The position numbers were made by a program, and so were the translations under genes. The notes under the pieces are model-generated. The model was not told where the DNA came from, ran no database searches, and was given only the letters and a program-made list of their open reading frames with translations. This document shows, piece by piece, positions 10,946 through 22,607 of a stretch of DNA of 64,000 nt. Positions within the stretch are counted from its first letter, which is position 1, and each line of letters opens with the position of its first letter. The DNA comes from Telmatactis stephensoni (taxonomy: Eukaryota > Cnidaria > Anthozoa > Actiniaria > Isophelliidae). The stretch covers positions 248,001 to 312,000 of the forward strand of contig JALIZF010001711.1 of NCBI GenBank assembly GCA_029948255.1, given 5' to 3'.

Positions 10946-11459
10946 GTTTGAACGAAAGATAGTGTTTAAAACATCTGTATCGTTTTAACGTTTTCTCATT
11001 TTGTAGTGGTTTCACGGTTACTTCCTCCTTACTCCTTCCCAGCCTTTCGGCATTGTTATCCATTTCATCTTTTTCTTTTTTACTTCCTTCTTTTCTGGGT
11101 GTTTGTCCCATTTCTCTTTCTATCTACCGTTCGTTAGTTATTTGCGCCCTACCTTTCTCTTTCCTTCCTTTCCTCCATTTTTTTCCATCCATCCTTCGTT
11201 CGTATGCTATTTCATTTGTTCGTTCCTTAGTTCAAAGGTCCAAGGGTTCAAAAGTTCTTTTCTCTTTGTTATTATTGCTTGCGAGTTACCTCATTCAGTG
11301 ATATATTTATTCTCTCCGCTGTCCTTGATGTTTGCTGATTCTCATGATCTATTCAATCTGTCGATCATTCCGCATCACGATTGTCGAGAAGCGCGGACAG
11401 ATCTTCCTTTATTCTGTCCCTTTTTATGTTTATTTTATTTGTTTCTCTCTTCATTTTAG
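10946..11459. other. Inter-module intron, pyrimidine-rich
   Basis: T/C-rich sequence with CTTT, CCTT and CATT words and two long spurious open frames. No repeat boundary, RNA gene or exon was recognised. It ends in a good polypyrimidine tract and the acceptor at 11459. Confidence 0.5.
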
Positions 11460-12897
11460 ATCCTCTTGAATCTGTCGAGATCGATCTCGGGTTTGCCATC
11501 AGTGCCACCTCTGTCCAAGCTTCGTCTATCTTTAGACTCATGAAAGATACCCTTAAAACCATCGTCAATACCTATGGCACTGATAACATCCACTACAGTA
11601 CCATTGTATTTGGTCTGACACCATTTTTAGTGAATAGTTTTAATGATGTATTCCCCAATAAAGAGACTCTTATCCGTCAGCTGGAACTGATGAAGAGCAG
11701 ACAAGGTAATGGTAATGACCGTGATATTAAACATTTTGATTATTTATAAGAAGATTACGTTGCTTTTACCATTCCTGTATCGAAGTTTAGGTCAAGGCGC
11801 TTCATTCCTGTTCTTTCCTTTGTTTGCGTCTCTCGATCTCCCTCGCTCCTCCTTCTCCATAGCCGCCATATTTTCCCCGTCTTTCACATGGTCTGAAAAT
11901 CAGGCCACCTTTTCCTTAGCTACTGATGGTTACTCTCCCTCACCCTCCTCCTTCCCGGTTCTTGAGGTTCGCTTCCAAGTCTAGCATCTGTATAGCTGTT
12001 GTATAGAGAAAGCAGTTAATAGACATTTTCCAAATTACGCTTCCAATTGAGCTTGGACTTTTAGTTGTCGTAGAAATAAGCCCAGAACACATGATGCAAT
12101 TTTTCGTGGAGCTTTTTCTGAAACATCGAGAGTAACACATTGTTGCATCGTGTGTCCACCGCTAAACGCGGCGAAATACGAGACACAAAAACCCTCAACT
12201 TGTTGCGCAACATTGTTGCGTTGCAGGTTTTTGATCGACGTTGCGCGTTTTTCCACGCATGACAAGTTGAGATCGCGAGGTGAAAAACGCGCAACATCGA
12301 TCAAAAACCTGCAACGCAACAATGTTGCGCGACAAGTTGAGGCTTCTTGTGTCTCGTATTTCGCCGCCTTAAAACAGTTGCGCACAACAGTTGCAGGTTT
12401 ACGATTGAGTTCTACTTCTGCAACTTTTTCTGCAACGTTGTGCGAAACATTGCACGGATGCACACAATGGTGCAAAAAGTTGCATCGTGTGTTCTGGCCT
12501 TTACTGTATTTCATCAAAACTTGAAACCACGTTCTATTCAAACAAATTCGCGAAAGATTTATTGATATTTATTTTCTAACTTCAGGTATTGCGGACTTGA
12601 ATGCCGCCCTACAGCTTGCTCAAAGGACATTCCAAGGATCAGGATCACGTGTCAAAGCTAAAAAGATCCTCGTAGTGATAGTTGATAACAAATCTGGGAA
12701 TTCCAAAGACGATATTCGAAACACTGCGAGATCATTAGAGGAAGATGGTATTCGAGTAATCCCTGTTGCTATTGGCCAGTATGCTAATCCAGATGAACTT
12801 ATGGAGACCACACCGCTCAAGGATACGCTTGTGAAAGTACCTTCATCAGAACGTCCCAAACCACTGGCTAAGAAAATCATGGATAAAATCAGAGATA
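11460..12897 (+). CDS. VWA module 6 (2 exons)
   Basis: 186 residues from exons 11460-11705 and 12586-12897. Strand 1 is VEIDLGFAISATS, and strand 2 is IHYSTIVFGL. The interior intron (880 bp, phase 1) splits a Gly just before IADLNAALQLA. It contains a TTGCAAC-type foldback element. The second exon has KKILVVIVDNKS, IRVIPVAIGQYANPDEL and ends DKIRDS at GTAAGT. Confidence 0.86.
12082..12497. repeat. Foldback element, TTGCAAC family (copy 1)
   Basis: Outer ends pair: CCAGAACACATGATGCAA with the reverse complement of TTGCATCGTGTGTTCTGG. An inner palindrome at about 12168-12366 has arms of nearly 90 bp, with GCGAAATACGAGACACAA pairing across the centre. Rich in GTTGCGCAAC words. This is the best-preserved of at least seven related intronic copies. 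Confidence 0.85.
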
Positions 12898-13105
12898 GTA
12901 AGTATTGTCACAATAAGAGAACCTCCATTTATCAAATTTACCAAAGGAAATAATAAGCCATTTATACCAGCGAATATAAGACACGTCTTATCTTAGGCGC
13001 AACTTACAAAAGACGCGAACTCTCGCAGTTTATAAACGACAATTTTAGAGTAGATTTTGTATGACTGTGAAAACGGCACCACACGGTCACGGCACGGTTA
13101 CAGCA

Positions 13106-13290
13106 AAAATAGAGCTAATCGGCTAATGAGTTGCTGTGCATGTTTCTACCCGCCAATTCAAAACCTCTGGAAATAAGATTCTTTTCCTTTTACATTTCGA
13201 TATGATGTGGAAATAAGAGTTCCTATTCCCAGAGGTTTTGAATCTGGTGGAGACATACACAGCGACGCGTTAGCCCATTTGGTCTATTTT
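13106..13290. repeat. Inverted-repeat element
   Basis: Arms AAAATAGAGCTAATCGGCTA and, reversed, TTAGCCCATTTGGTCTATTTT pair imperfectly. The inner part pairs better, for example CAAAACCTCTGGAAATAAGA with TATTCCCAGAGGTTTTGAA. It lies in the intron between modules 6 and 7 (12898-13558), which otherwise holds nothing I recognise. Confidence 0.75.
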
Positions 13291-13558
13291 AAATGTTTTT
13301 ATAGACATCACGGCATTGATACGGTCACAGTGCGGCGCGTTCCGTTTCACACATACGAAATTTGTTCTAGTCTTAAGACGTGAACAAAATAGGAACAGCT
13401 CAGAACGCGGTCCCTCGATAAGTCGTGTTTTAGACTAAAAGTACCGTGTACGGAGAGATTCGCGTTTTATCTAAGTCGCTGCTCCTTTGTCACTCCACCT
13501 TTGCACTAGCCGTGTTGAAATCAAATCCAGGACTTTTATAGTATTTCTTTGTCCATAG

Positions 13559-14439
13559 ATATTGACTACGTGAGGGTACCAGAAGCTGATCTTGTTTTTG
13601 CCATCAGCGCCGCCTCTTCCAAATCCTCAGCCAACTTCAAGAAGATGCTTAACATCATCAAAGCAATGGTAGACAAATATTCCATGGGGAAAATGAGATA
13701 CGCAGTAGTTGCTTATGGTTCATCGGCCACTGAAAGGCTGGCGTTCAGAGATCAATTCCCTAGTGACCAAGCTATGAAGGAATTCCTTGAAACAATTCTT
13801 CCCGTCAGGGGTAGCCCTAGTCTAGATGCAGCGCTGCGGGCTGGTAAACGGATATTTCAAGAAGACAATAAAAGACCAAATGCAAGAAAGGTAAGGTGTT
13901 ACGAAATACAAGCAAGAATTGGTCACTGCGCGACATTCCAAGCAAGAAGTTCACGCCGTGTTCGACGCCTTTTGTCGAGTAATCCCAGTGTCCTTGTTCC
14001 GACATTGTTCGTCAGTCTTATCTTCGTAGCTGACAGCAAGCGTAGCATGAAATGAAACGAAACAATGGTGAAGGAAGAGGGGGTGGTTGGTACACAGTTC
14101 GCTTCCTATTAGATTATCTTTCCTTAAGAAGCGCGTACGTTAGTCTCCCACGCAGCCGTGAAAATCAAACACCTTCATTTTTTGTTTTCTTTCTTTTGCT
14201 GGTCTAGGTTCTCATTATCATTTCCGACAAACGATCAGTCAACACACCTCAAGAAATAGAGCTAGCGGCAACACCTCTGGAAACCTCCAAGATAAGGGTA
14301 GTATCTGTTGCCCTGGGTAACGAGGGCGATAGTAAGGAGCTGGAAAACACAACACCAGAGAAAGGCAACGTTATCAAGGCTCGTGAAGATGACGAACCCA
14401 AGAAACTTGTGGATGAAATTGCTAGAGTAGCCTTTAAAA
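13559..14439 (+). CDS. VWA module 7 (2 exons)
   Basis: 188 residues from exons 13559-13890 and 14208-14439. Strand 1 is VPEADLVFAISAAS and strand 2 MRYAVVAYGS. The 317-bp interior intron is phase 0 at RPNARK-VLIII, the site shared with modules 4, 26, 37 and 38. The second exon reads SDKRSVNTPQEI, then IRVVSVALGNEGD, and ends ARVAFKS at GTAAGA. The exit donor was chosen because it gives phase 1. Confidence 0.87.
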
Positions 14440-14644
14440 GTAAGATACGTTAACCTTAAATGTTAAATATCATGCAGTATGTTACTGAGTTTGTGACAGT
14501 GTGTTACTTGCCGCAATTTATCTGATAGTTGGGGGTGAAGAGGCAATACTAATTAGTAGAATATTTTTAAAGCTTGGTTCATACTAGCGACGCAAGGATA
14601 AGCGCAAGTGTCATATGCAGACTCAGGACCTGATTATATGAACC

Positions 14645-14738
14645 GGGATGGCCCGGTTAAGCGGGCTGACTTCTTTTGTAATCTTTTCCCTTAGGGCCAC
14701 AAAACAAAAGAAGTCAGCCCGCTTAACTGGGCCATCCC
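14645..14738. repeat. Palindromic element with 35-bp arms
   Basis: Arms at 14645-14679 and 14704-14738 pair with one mismatch (left starts GGGATGGCCCGGTTAAGCGG, the right ends in its complement), separated by a 24-base loop. It could form a strong hairpin in the intron between modules 7 and 8. Flanking CCTGATT and AATCAGG extend the symmetry after a gap. Confidence 0.85.
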
Positions 14739-14844
14739 AATCAGGCCCTCAGTAGTGCACTGCTATGTGACAAATGACATCATTTACGAATCTGGAGGAA
14801 ATCCATTGCTAACGTTCATTCTAACATTTTGTTTTCGCCTCCAG

Positions 14845-15656
14845 CCACACCCATCGTACACAAGATTGACCTTGGTTTCGCCTTCACCGCGGGTTCAACC
14901 AACGCTGACGAGACGTTTTCTACCATGAAAAACACTATCAAGTACATCGTCGACACCCACGGACAAAAACGACTGCACTTCGCCTTCATCTTATTCGGCG
15001 ACGCCCCAACAACAGAGTTGAATTTCGGCCGAAGCGTTCCGACTGATGATGAATTAATTAAAATGATAGATAATATTCCAAGAACCAAAGGGAACCCAGA
15101 CATGGCTAAAGGGCTAGAGGAAGCGAAGAAGACGTTCCTTAGATCGGGTTCGCGTCCAAATGCAGACAAAGTTTTGGTAATCATGGTGGATCGTCAGTCC
15201 GTCAACACTCCTGAACAACTTGAGAACGAGGCTAAAGCGTTACGAGGCAGAGACATTAAGGTTGGTGTCAATATTGGGTCAGGAATATTGAACTTTTCCC
15301 CTCCATGCTATAAGGGTTTTTGTGCGGGTTTCCGTCATCGCGAAAACAACAAAAACAACAATAACAACAAAACAACAAACACAGGAATAACAGGGCCGAA
15401 AAACGTACAAGCACGCCCGAGATTTTCAAGAAAAAAAAAATTGCTGTAGTACAAGAGATAGATATGACTTTTTTTTATAAAGCTATCATAAATGTTTTTT
15501 TATTATTTTATAAGATAATTCCTGTTCTTGTTGGCAAAGAAGCTGATGAAAAAGAAGGCTGTGCTTTGACTCCAACCAAGTGTGATGTCATCAAAGCCAA
15601 GAAAGACGAGAAACCACAGAATCTTGGCTCACAGATTATTAAAGCTGCTCTCAAAG
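14845..15656 (+). CDS. VWA module 8 (2 exons)
   Basis: 186 residues from exons 14845-15260 and 15515-15656. Strand 1 is HKIDLGFAFTAGS. The interior intron (254 bp, phase 0) sits at RDIK-IIPVLVG, as in modules 5 and 34. The donor GTTGGT and the acceptor TTATAAG are both weak. The second exon holds two cysteines (GCALTPTKC) in an array that is otherwise almost free of them. It ends KAALKG. Confidence 0.83.
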
Positions 15657-16205
15657 GTATGATTAAAAATATCTTAGTTCACTACAGATATTTGCGGAAA
15701 ATAAAACGCTGTTGTTTCAAACTGAGACTTCAGTAAAAGACAATAAATCGCATGATAACCTCTACAATGTAAGCTTGTTGTTTGTAGAGGGCGCCACTTG
15801 TGATCCTTTTCTGTGTCTGTCCTGTTAGACTTCAAACTTTCTTTTAACGACGACCAACAACGTTTGGAGCGACATTTGGACGTGAAAAAACTTGAAAACG
15901 ATGAAATATAATTTCTAAAACCTATATAAAGTGATCACTGTACTACTTGCCAGAGTGCCTCCTTGTCGCCCCCAAAACGAAGACATTTTACAATTGCCTT
16001 TTTTTCAGTAATCTGTACCTCCTCGTAAGATGTCATCTAATTGGTTTGATAAAACACAAGAATATTTTGTTGTCATTGCCATTTTCAAAGGTTTCTTTTG
16101 TTTAGATTCACGGGTGGCCCACCAATTGGATGAAATCTCCCGAGAAGTGCAGGTCGCCCCCTTTTCCTCAGAGTAGATTTAACTGTAACTTATGTTTTAT
16201 CGTAG
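15657..16205. other. Inter-module intron without recognised features
   Basis: A short palindromic segment (ACCTCTAC...GTAGAGG, 15762-15790) is the only structure I see. The remainder is AT-rich unique-looking sequence. Confidence 0.4.
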
Positions 16206-17534
16206 GCTCCAAAAAGATTCCCAAGTTAGACGTTGTATTCGCTCTAAGTGCTGACATCGCTTCACTCGACAACACCTATGCATTCATGAAACGCATTGTC
16301 AAAAGCATCGTTACCACTTATGGTATCGACAGCGTGCGTTATGGTCTTCTAGTATATGGTGACAAGCCGTCAGTCAAACTGGGATTCGATTCCGATCAAA
16401 GTGACGTTGATAATCTAAAGCGAGTTATTGATGCAATGGGACCAAGCACTGGAGGATCTAATTTGGAGAAAGCCTTGAAACAAGTTAGGAAGATGTTTGA
16501 AAGCCGTTTTGTTCGACCTGATGCTATGAAGTGGTTGGTGATAATGACTGATAGAAAGTCGGATAGCCAGGTATTTAGCATTTGCTTCTCAATCAACGTC
16601 CTGTGCAGACTTAAGCCACGAGCAAACTCTCCCAACGGCGTTGGACAACAACTCCTGACATAGTTCACTCCAACTGTTGGATGCGTTTTTACAAATTATG
16701 CACTTGACTGTCCATATCTCTGCTCCGTATACATCTCTCTCAGTGAGGGGTCTTTCATTTACTACCAATAATGTACGCTTTATTAGTATGTCAGCTTCCA
16801 TAGGAATCCTAATTTATATAAAGAAACAACAGTTGTGTTTTTAAAAGTTTACGTAACCTTCAAGAAAGCTTTTTCCAGATGTTTCTGTTTTCGGCGGTGT
16901 AAACGATATCGTCATCGTGTAGACGGACGTAAAAATGATGAGACAAAAGTATGCGTTTTCAAACGTAAACATTCTCTGGGTTGCTTATGAAGGTACGGTA
17001 ATACGGGGGCAACAAAATCGTGCAACATTTTGCCCAAAATTGTTGCGTTGTAAGAATAACAAATTGCACGTATTACCACTCCGTGCTCAACAAATTTGTT
17101 CTTTCTGCAAATAGTAGAGAGGGCTTTTACTTTTTTCAAGAAAAGATGTGCGCGCAGTAGTAATACGCGCAATATTTGCTCTGTAACTTGAAACGCAACA
17201 ATGTTGCGTGAAATGTTGCGCAAATGTGTTGTCCGTATTACTGGAAAACAGCCAGAGTAACGTGTGACAGATCTTTCGCACATAGGTTTTTCCAAACACG
17301 TTTCTCATTTTTTTCCTTTCTTTATTTTTCCTATTTCTTTCCAGCAATCAGCTACGAGAAAGGCTGCAATGGCTCTCAAAGACAGAAATGTACAAATCAT
17401 AGCATTAGCCCTTGGTTCTTTAGTAGATCCGAAAGACATCACGAAAATCATCGAACCAAGCCCTGTCGTTAATGCTACTACTAAAGAAAATCCCACGGAT
17501 GTTGGTGAAAAAATTATCAATATTCTTGGCAAAG
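16206..17534 (+). CDS. VWA module 9 (2 exons)
   Basis: 185 residues from exons 16206-16570 and 17345-17534. Strand 1 is IPKLDVVFALSADI, and strand 2 is VRYGLLVYGD. The MIDAS-Thr region is STGGSNLEKAL, and the third strand is KWLVIMTDRKS. The 774-bp interior intron is phase 0 right after DSQ and contains a foldback element. The second exon (QSATRKAAMAL, VQIIALALGS) ends NILGKG. Confidence 0.86.
16998..17241. repeat. Foldback element, TTGCAAC family (copy 2)
   Basis: Ends GTAATACGG and CCGTATTAC are inverted. The interior has TGCAACATTTTGCCC, TTGTTGCGTTG and AACGCAACAATGTTGCG. It is about 100 bp from the module 9 second-exon acceptor. Confidence 0.7.
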
Positions 17535-17939
17535 GTAGTTGTTTTATATACAAATATAATCCTTATCTTGAAACTTGGTATAGCTGTAGAGGGTTGTGGT
17601 TGGTGTAGAGAATAGTTGGTTTTAGTGAAGTGGTTATTCGTAGCAGTCAGTTTACTGAATTATTTCGGCCCTTTCTATGTTGAACGGCGGGTCCTTTAGA
17701 ACCTCTAAATACCATAGTGGGCAATGGAACGACCTGTTACTGGTCAAGTTTAGTTTTAGAGTATCATCAAACGACAATAGACCAGAACTGTTCCAAGGGA
17801 ATCTAAATCGTGCAACAAAAACAGTGCGAAAATAGTGCAACTTGTTTCTTTTGTATTGTATATTTAGTGCAATTTTAGTGTTAAATAGTGCAAAGTACTG
17901 CGCTCTTTTGCTGTAAAAATTAATTTCTCTTTCTTTCAG
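17535..17939. other. Inter-module intron without recognised features
   Basis: Contains several short AGTGCAA direct repeats (about 17818-17895) ahead of a good polypyrimidine tract. No exon or element boundary was recognised. Confidence 0.4.
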
Positions 17940-19376
17940 ATCCACTTGAACATCTTACCATCGACCTTGGATTTTTGATCAGTGCAACGTCTGCAAACTC
18001 TCCAACAACCTATCGTTTAATGAAGGATACAATCAAAGACATAATCGATCGATATGGCACGACGAATATTCGATATGCGGTTATAGTGTATGGAAGTAAA
18101 CCAATTCTTGTTACCCATTTTAGAGGAGCGTTACCCAGCCCTGAGTTACTCAAGCGAAGAATTGATTTAGCTCCAAGGGAAACGGGTGGAGCAGCATTAG
18201 ACCGTGCACTGAATGAGGCAAAGATGGTCTTTGAGCGTTACAGCACACGCCCTAATGCTAGGAAGATCTTGGTGGTGATAACTGATGCGGATTCTGGTGT
18301 AAGCAAGAAGGACATCAGGTATGTGATGACTGACTGACTGACTGACTGATTGACTGACTGACTGACTGACTGACTGACTGACTGTCTGACTGACTGTCTG
18401 TCCGACTGTCTGTCGGACTGACTGACTGATTGACTGACCGTCTGACTGTCTGTCTGACTGTCTGACTGACTGATTGACTGACTGACTGTCTGTCTGTCTG
18501 TCTTTCTGACCGACTGACTGACTGTCTGACTGACTGACTACCGTATTTACTCGAATAGACGCCGCGGCGTTTATTTCATTTCGCGCGATCCAGCTGCGGC
18601 GTTAATTCGGGGGCGGCGTTAATTCGGGGGAGGCGTTTATTTTAATAATCACTTTATTCAGTAAAAATAAGTTCACTGCATTTACAGCAGAACTTCGAGT
18701 TGCAAAAATTCTTGAAAGAGAACTTAACGCAAGAACAGAAAAGTACAGTCACTTTGAGCTAAAAAATGTAATCCTAAGAGAAAATAAATTCCCATTGCTG
18801 GTTTAAACGTGAAATAGACTTTTATTTAATAATTATTAGAAAATCTTTATTTCCTCAAATAAACGCAGCATCTACGGTGCGGCGTCAATTCGGGGGCGGC
18901 GTCTATTAATATTTTTGAGTCTAAGTGCGGCGTCTAATTGAGGGCGGCGTCTATTCGGGGGAGGCGTCTATTCGAGTAAATACGGTAACTGACTGACTGA
19001 CCGACTTACCGAATGGCTGGCTGGTTGACCTACCGACCGACCGACGGACTGACTGACTAACCTACCGATCGACCGACCGTCCATCAGACTGACCGACGAA
19101 CTTAATGACTGGCCTACCTATCTACCGTCCGTCCGACCGACAAATCGATTAAATGAAAAATCAGCTAAAATTATTCGATCTATTCTACTTGAAGAGCTGC
19201 TGCAAAACCTCTTGTCGACCAAAAGGGTATTATTATTATTCCCGTCGGCGTTGGACCAAGTGTTGGACCGCGTGACCTGGAAAATGTCACGCCACTCAAG
19301 AAGAATATCATCAAAGTACCGACCAATGAAATTCCTAAGAACTTAGCCCAGAAAATCATCGATAAAATCCGCGGAG
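17940..19376 (+). CDS. VWA module 10 (2 exons)
   Basis: 187 residues from exons 17940-18318 and 19195-19376. Strand 1 is LTIDLGFLISATS, and strand 2 is IRYAVIVYGS. The third strand is RKILVVITDADS. The interior intron (876 bp, phase 2) splits the Arg of KKDIR-AAAKPL, the same site as module 20. The acceptor lacks a strong pyrimidine tract because the intron 3' end is a decayed ACTG microsatellite. The second exon (GIIIIPVGVGPSVGP) ends DKIRGG. Confidence 0.84.
18322..19140. repeat. ACTG/CTGA microsatellite, interrupted
   Basis: A degenerating CTGA/CTGT tetranucleotide array runs 18322-18538, is split by the element at 18539-18987, and resumes to about 19140 with CCGA and CTACC variants. Continuity of the repeat on both sides shows that the element inserted into it. 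Confidence 0.9.
18539..18987. mobile_element. MITE-like element inserted in the ACTG array
   Basis: Both ends are TACCGTATTTACTCGAATAG in inverted orientation. The inside repeats GGCGTTTATT and GGGGGCGGCGT words near both ends. It has no protein-coding capacity. The microsatellite on both flanks hides the exact target-site duplication. Confidence 0.85.
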
Positions 19377-19472
19377 GTAAGACCACGTTGCTGAAAACAC
19401 TGACTATCTATTAACAAGCGTGAATGAGGTCAAATTGCCGTCATTATCTAACTTAATTTTGTTGCTTTACAG

Positions 19473-20697
19473 CGCTTTCACAAAAGCGAGTACCCGAGTT
19501 CGATATTGTCTTTGCAATCAATGCCTATGCAGTCGATGCTGCTGATAATTTCAGCTACATGAAATCCGTGATGAAGTCTATTATTGATAAGTATGGGATG
19601 GGTAAGATGAGATACAGCGTAATTGTCTATGGAAGTGAACCAACGGTTAGAGTGAGTTTCCAAGATGATTTTCCTAGTGATGAAGTTCTCAAAAGGTATA
19701 ATATATATATTTTTCATATCTAGAGATCAGGTCGCGAGACCTGATCGTGCTATTAGTTTCCTTTGTTCTTTTTTATATCGATAATTGTAAATTCATCGTA
19801 CGTTTTAATTAAGATGAGTAAATAAAGTTATTATTATTATTAGGTAGAGATATATATTTTCATTTATCCATTTATTTGTTTGTTGTTTCATTCATTCGTC
19901 CATTTTTCGTTTTCTTTCCGATACTGAACGTTCGTTCGTGCGTATTCTTGTTTTTCCGTTTGATCGTCCGTTTGTATGTTTATCACTCAATCAATTAGTT
20001 CTTTCTTCCCTTTTAATTTTTCATTTAAATTATCATAATAATCACTGCTACACGAGTAACCCTAAAGGTGCTGTTACGTGGTCCAATTGTTTTCGCAACT
20101 CATCTCGTAATAACGTTGCGAAACGAGTTGCACGAATCACTGAAGGGGTGTTACGTTACACGACGCAATGCCGAAAAATATCCGCAACGATTTTCACGCA
20201 ATGACTTTGCGTGATGCAGTGTATGTTGCACATTGCAATGGTTCGTGCAACTTGTTTCGCATCCACATTGCGAGGCAAGTTGCTGAGCAAAATGCATCGT
20301 GTAACATCGCCTAAAGGACATGAGTCACAGCTTTTATTTATTTACTTTTTTTTTTAAAGTTTCATTACAACTCTTCCAAGAAGTGGTGGTACCCCCTCAC
20401 TCCATAAAGCCATCGATGCTGCCAAAAAGCTGTTCGATTCTACAAACAGACCAGAGGCAGGCAAAGTCCTTGTAATATTCTCGGACGTGAGGTCTGGTAG
20501 CGATCCTAATGACGTCATTCAGTCTGCCAAGTCTGTACACGACGATGATGTCCACGTGATTGCTGTACCTCTTGGAAGCACAGGAAGCCCAAGCGAGCTG
20601 AAGCTGACAACGACGGATAAGGATGATGTGTTGCCGTCGAAGAAGAGTGAAGAAGCTAGAGATGTTGGAGAGAAGATTTTGGACAGGATGTTTAATC
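19473..20697 (+). CDS. VWA module 11 (2 exons)
   Basis: 187 residues from exons 19473-19695 and 20360-20697. Strand 1 is VPEFDIVFAINAYA, with Asn in the MIDAS Asp position. Strand 2 is MRYSVIVYGS. The interior intron (664 bp, phase 2) interrupts VLK just after FPSDE and before FITTLPRSGG. The second exon has KVLVIFSDVRS and VHVIAVPLGS, a Val-Pro inversion in strand VIPV, and ends DRMFNR at GTAAGT. A foldback element fills the intron 3' end. Confidence 0.85.
20066..20312. repeat. Foldback element, TTGCAAC family (copy 3)
   Basis: Ends AGGTGCTGTTACGTG and CGTGTAACATCGCCT are inverted and imperfect. The interior carries CGCAACTCATCTCG, AACGTTGCGAAACGAG and TTGCGAGGCAAGTTGC. It ends 47 bp before the exon at 20360. 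Confidence 0.7.
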
Positions 20698-21183
20698 GTA
20701 AGTGACTTGTTGTCAAGGTTGATAATATGTACTTTCTGACTGAGTAGAAGGACCGGACGGGAAAACATTTGGCTAGAGGGCATGACAGAATGAATGACAA
20801 AGAGCCAAATATCTTCTTTTCCGGCCCGACCTAACTCAGCTAATGAGCATTTTATAATATGTCTCTATCACCACTGTATTTCTATTTTTAGACGCTCGCA
20901 TTGGTCCGGATCCTGATACAGGTTTTCCGGACTACCTTCAAAAATCCGTATGTGCCCTGTCACGTGACCTAAGTTTTCTTTAAGACACACGGGACCAAAT
21001 ACGGGTCATAGAAATTTTTGTGTGACTGAAAAAGTTCCAAGTCGATCGTTTCTCACGATTTTAGTTGGATAGCATTTTTGTCTTGTTCTGTCAAAACAAT
21101 GTACGATTTCAACCGTCATTTAACTTTTGCTATCGACGGATTTTTTTACGAATAAATGACTTAATTCGTTTTTTTATTACCAG
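20698..21183. other. Inter-module intron without recognised features
   Basis: AT-rich sequence ending in a T-rich tract and CAG at 21183. Two short self-complementary stretches (TCCGGAC-type) near 20900-20930 are the only structures noted. Confidence 0.4.
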
Positions 21184-21741
21184 GAAAACCCGTCGTTCCC
21201 GAGCTTGACTTGGCCTTTGCAATCAGCGCAACCGATGTAAATGCTGACAAAACCTTCAAGAAAATACAAGAGGTCATCAACTCCATTATAGATAAATATG
21301 GTTCTGGCCAAATCCGTTATGGTTTTATAGTCTTTGGTACGAACGCCTTCATTAAAGTGAACTTCAAAGACGATTTCCCAAGCGATGATAAGCTAAAAAG
21401 CTTAATATCTTCAACACCACGTGCGCTTGGTCGGCCATCTTTAGACAAAATGTTTACTGAAGCTGAAAGACTATTTGGCGATCACCGTGGTCACCCCAAA
21501 GCTAAGAAGGTATTGGTTGTGATCGTAGACAATAGGTCTGGTACGTCATCCAGTGTTATCCAATCAAAAGCCAGGGATGTGATGGATAAGGGAGTCAAGG
21601 TTATTCCTGTTGCTATTGGTAACGGAGCGGATCCTAAGCAACTTGAGAAGACGACTGATAATAAGAATAGACTTATCGAAGATAAAAACATTGATGATCC
21701 TGATGAACTTGGTAAAAAGATTATGGACAAGGTTTTAAAAG
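21184..21741 (+). CDS. VWA module 12 (single exon)
   Basis: 186 residues, uninterrupted, and close to the array consensus: VPELDLAFAISATD, IRYGFIVFGT, DDFPSDDKLKSL, KKVLVVIVDNRS, VKVIPVAIGNGADP and DKVLKG. Begins in phase 1 after CAG and leaves through GTAGGT. A good reference copy for aligning the others. Confidence 0.9.
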
Positions 21742-22049
21742 GTAGGTATTGCTTTTGAACGAGACTTTCGCGTATATTACTCCAAATCTCTTCTTCAGTC
21801 TCTTTTTTAACTATTAAATTATTTTGATCATATTTTGTATCTTATTTTATTATATTTTTTGTTTTTTGTTAAAACGCATTTCATCATCTCGATTTGAAAT
21901 TTGCGCTGTACATATTAATAAAATTTTTAAATTGCTGCTTTGTTATGTTTTCATTTCTTTGCTCTGTATGTGTTTATTTGTTTTGGGGAAGGAAGATAAA
22001 TGGGATTGGACGTGGGTTAATTATTCTTCCTATTTTTAATCTCTATTAG
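21742..22049. other. Inter-module intron, T-rich
   Basis: About 300 bases of T-rich sequence with no repeat boundary or exon recognised. Confidence 0.4.
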
Positions 22050-22607
22050 CCATCAAAGAAATACCTCAGCTTGATCTCATCTTTGCCCTGACAACCACAT
22101 CAACGGGTAGTCCACAAACGTTCAGGAAGATCCAAGACACCATCAAATACATCATTGATGAGTACGGCATCGACCAGATCCACTACGGTGCAATCGTATT
22201 TGGATCCACTGTACGAAAACATTTCGGTTTCTCCGACGTCTTCCCGACTGCCTCCGATCTAAAGCGAAATATAGACACTTTTCAGAGAATCCTTGGTGGA
22301 CCAGCACTAGATAAGGCGCTGAATGCTGCCCAGGAGATGTTCCGTGGACCTGGCGCTCGTCCAAAGGCTCGTAAAGTCTTAGTAGTCATCACAGATAAGG
22401 ATTCTGGCTTGAGTGACGGTGAGATCATGAATGCTGCAAAGCCCCTAGGTACTTTGGATGTGAGAATCATTCCAGTTGGACTTGGAGATGATGTTAGACG
22501 TAAAGAGCTTGAGAATATGACGCCTGATGATGGAAATGTGATCAAAGAACCTAAAAGTATTGGACATAAAGATTTGGGGGATAAAATTATGGGCAAAGCA
22601 GTTAAAG
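22050..22607 (+). CDS. VWA module 13 (single exon)
   Basis: 186 residues in one exon. Strand 1 is IPQLDLIFALTTTS, with Thr at the MIDAS Asp position. Strand 2 is IHYGAIVFGS. RILGGPALDKAL replaces the usual RxSG, and the third strand is KVLVVITDKDS. It ends GKAVKG at a GTAGGT donor. Modules 12 and 13 are adjacent intronless copies separated by only 308 bp. Confidence 0.9.

Noticed and set aside
12035..12541. Open frames of 120-170 residues on both strands
   Set aside because: They coincide with a foldback element. The two strands give near-identical peptides because the DNA is palindromic.
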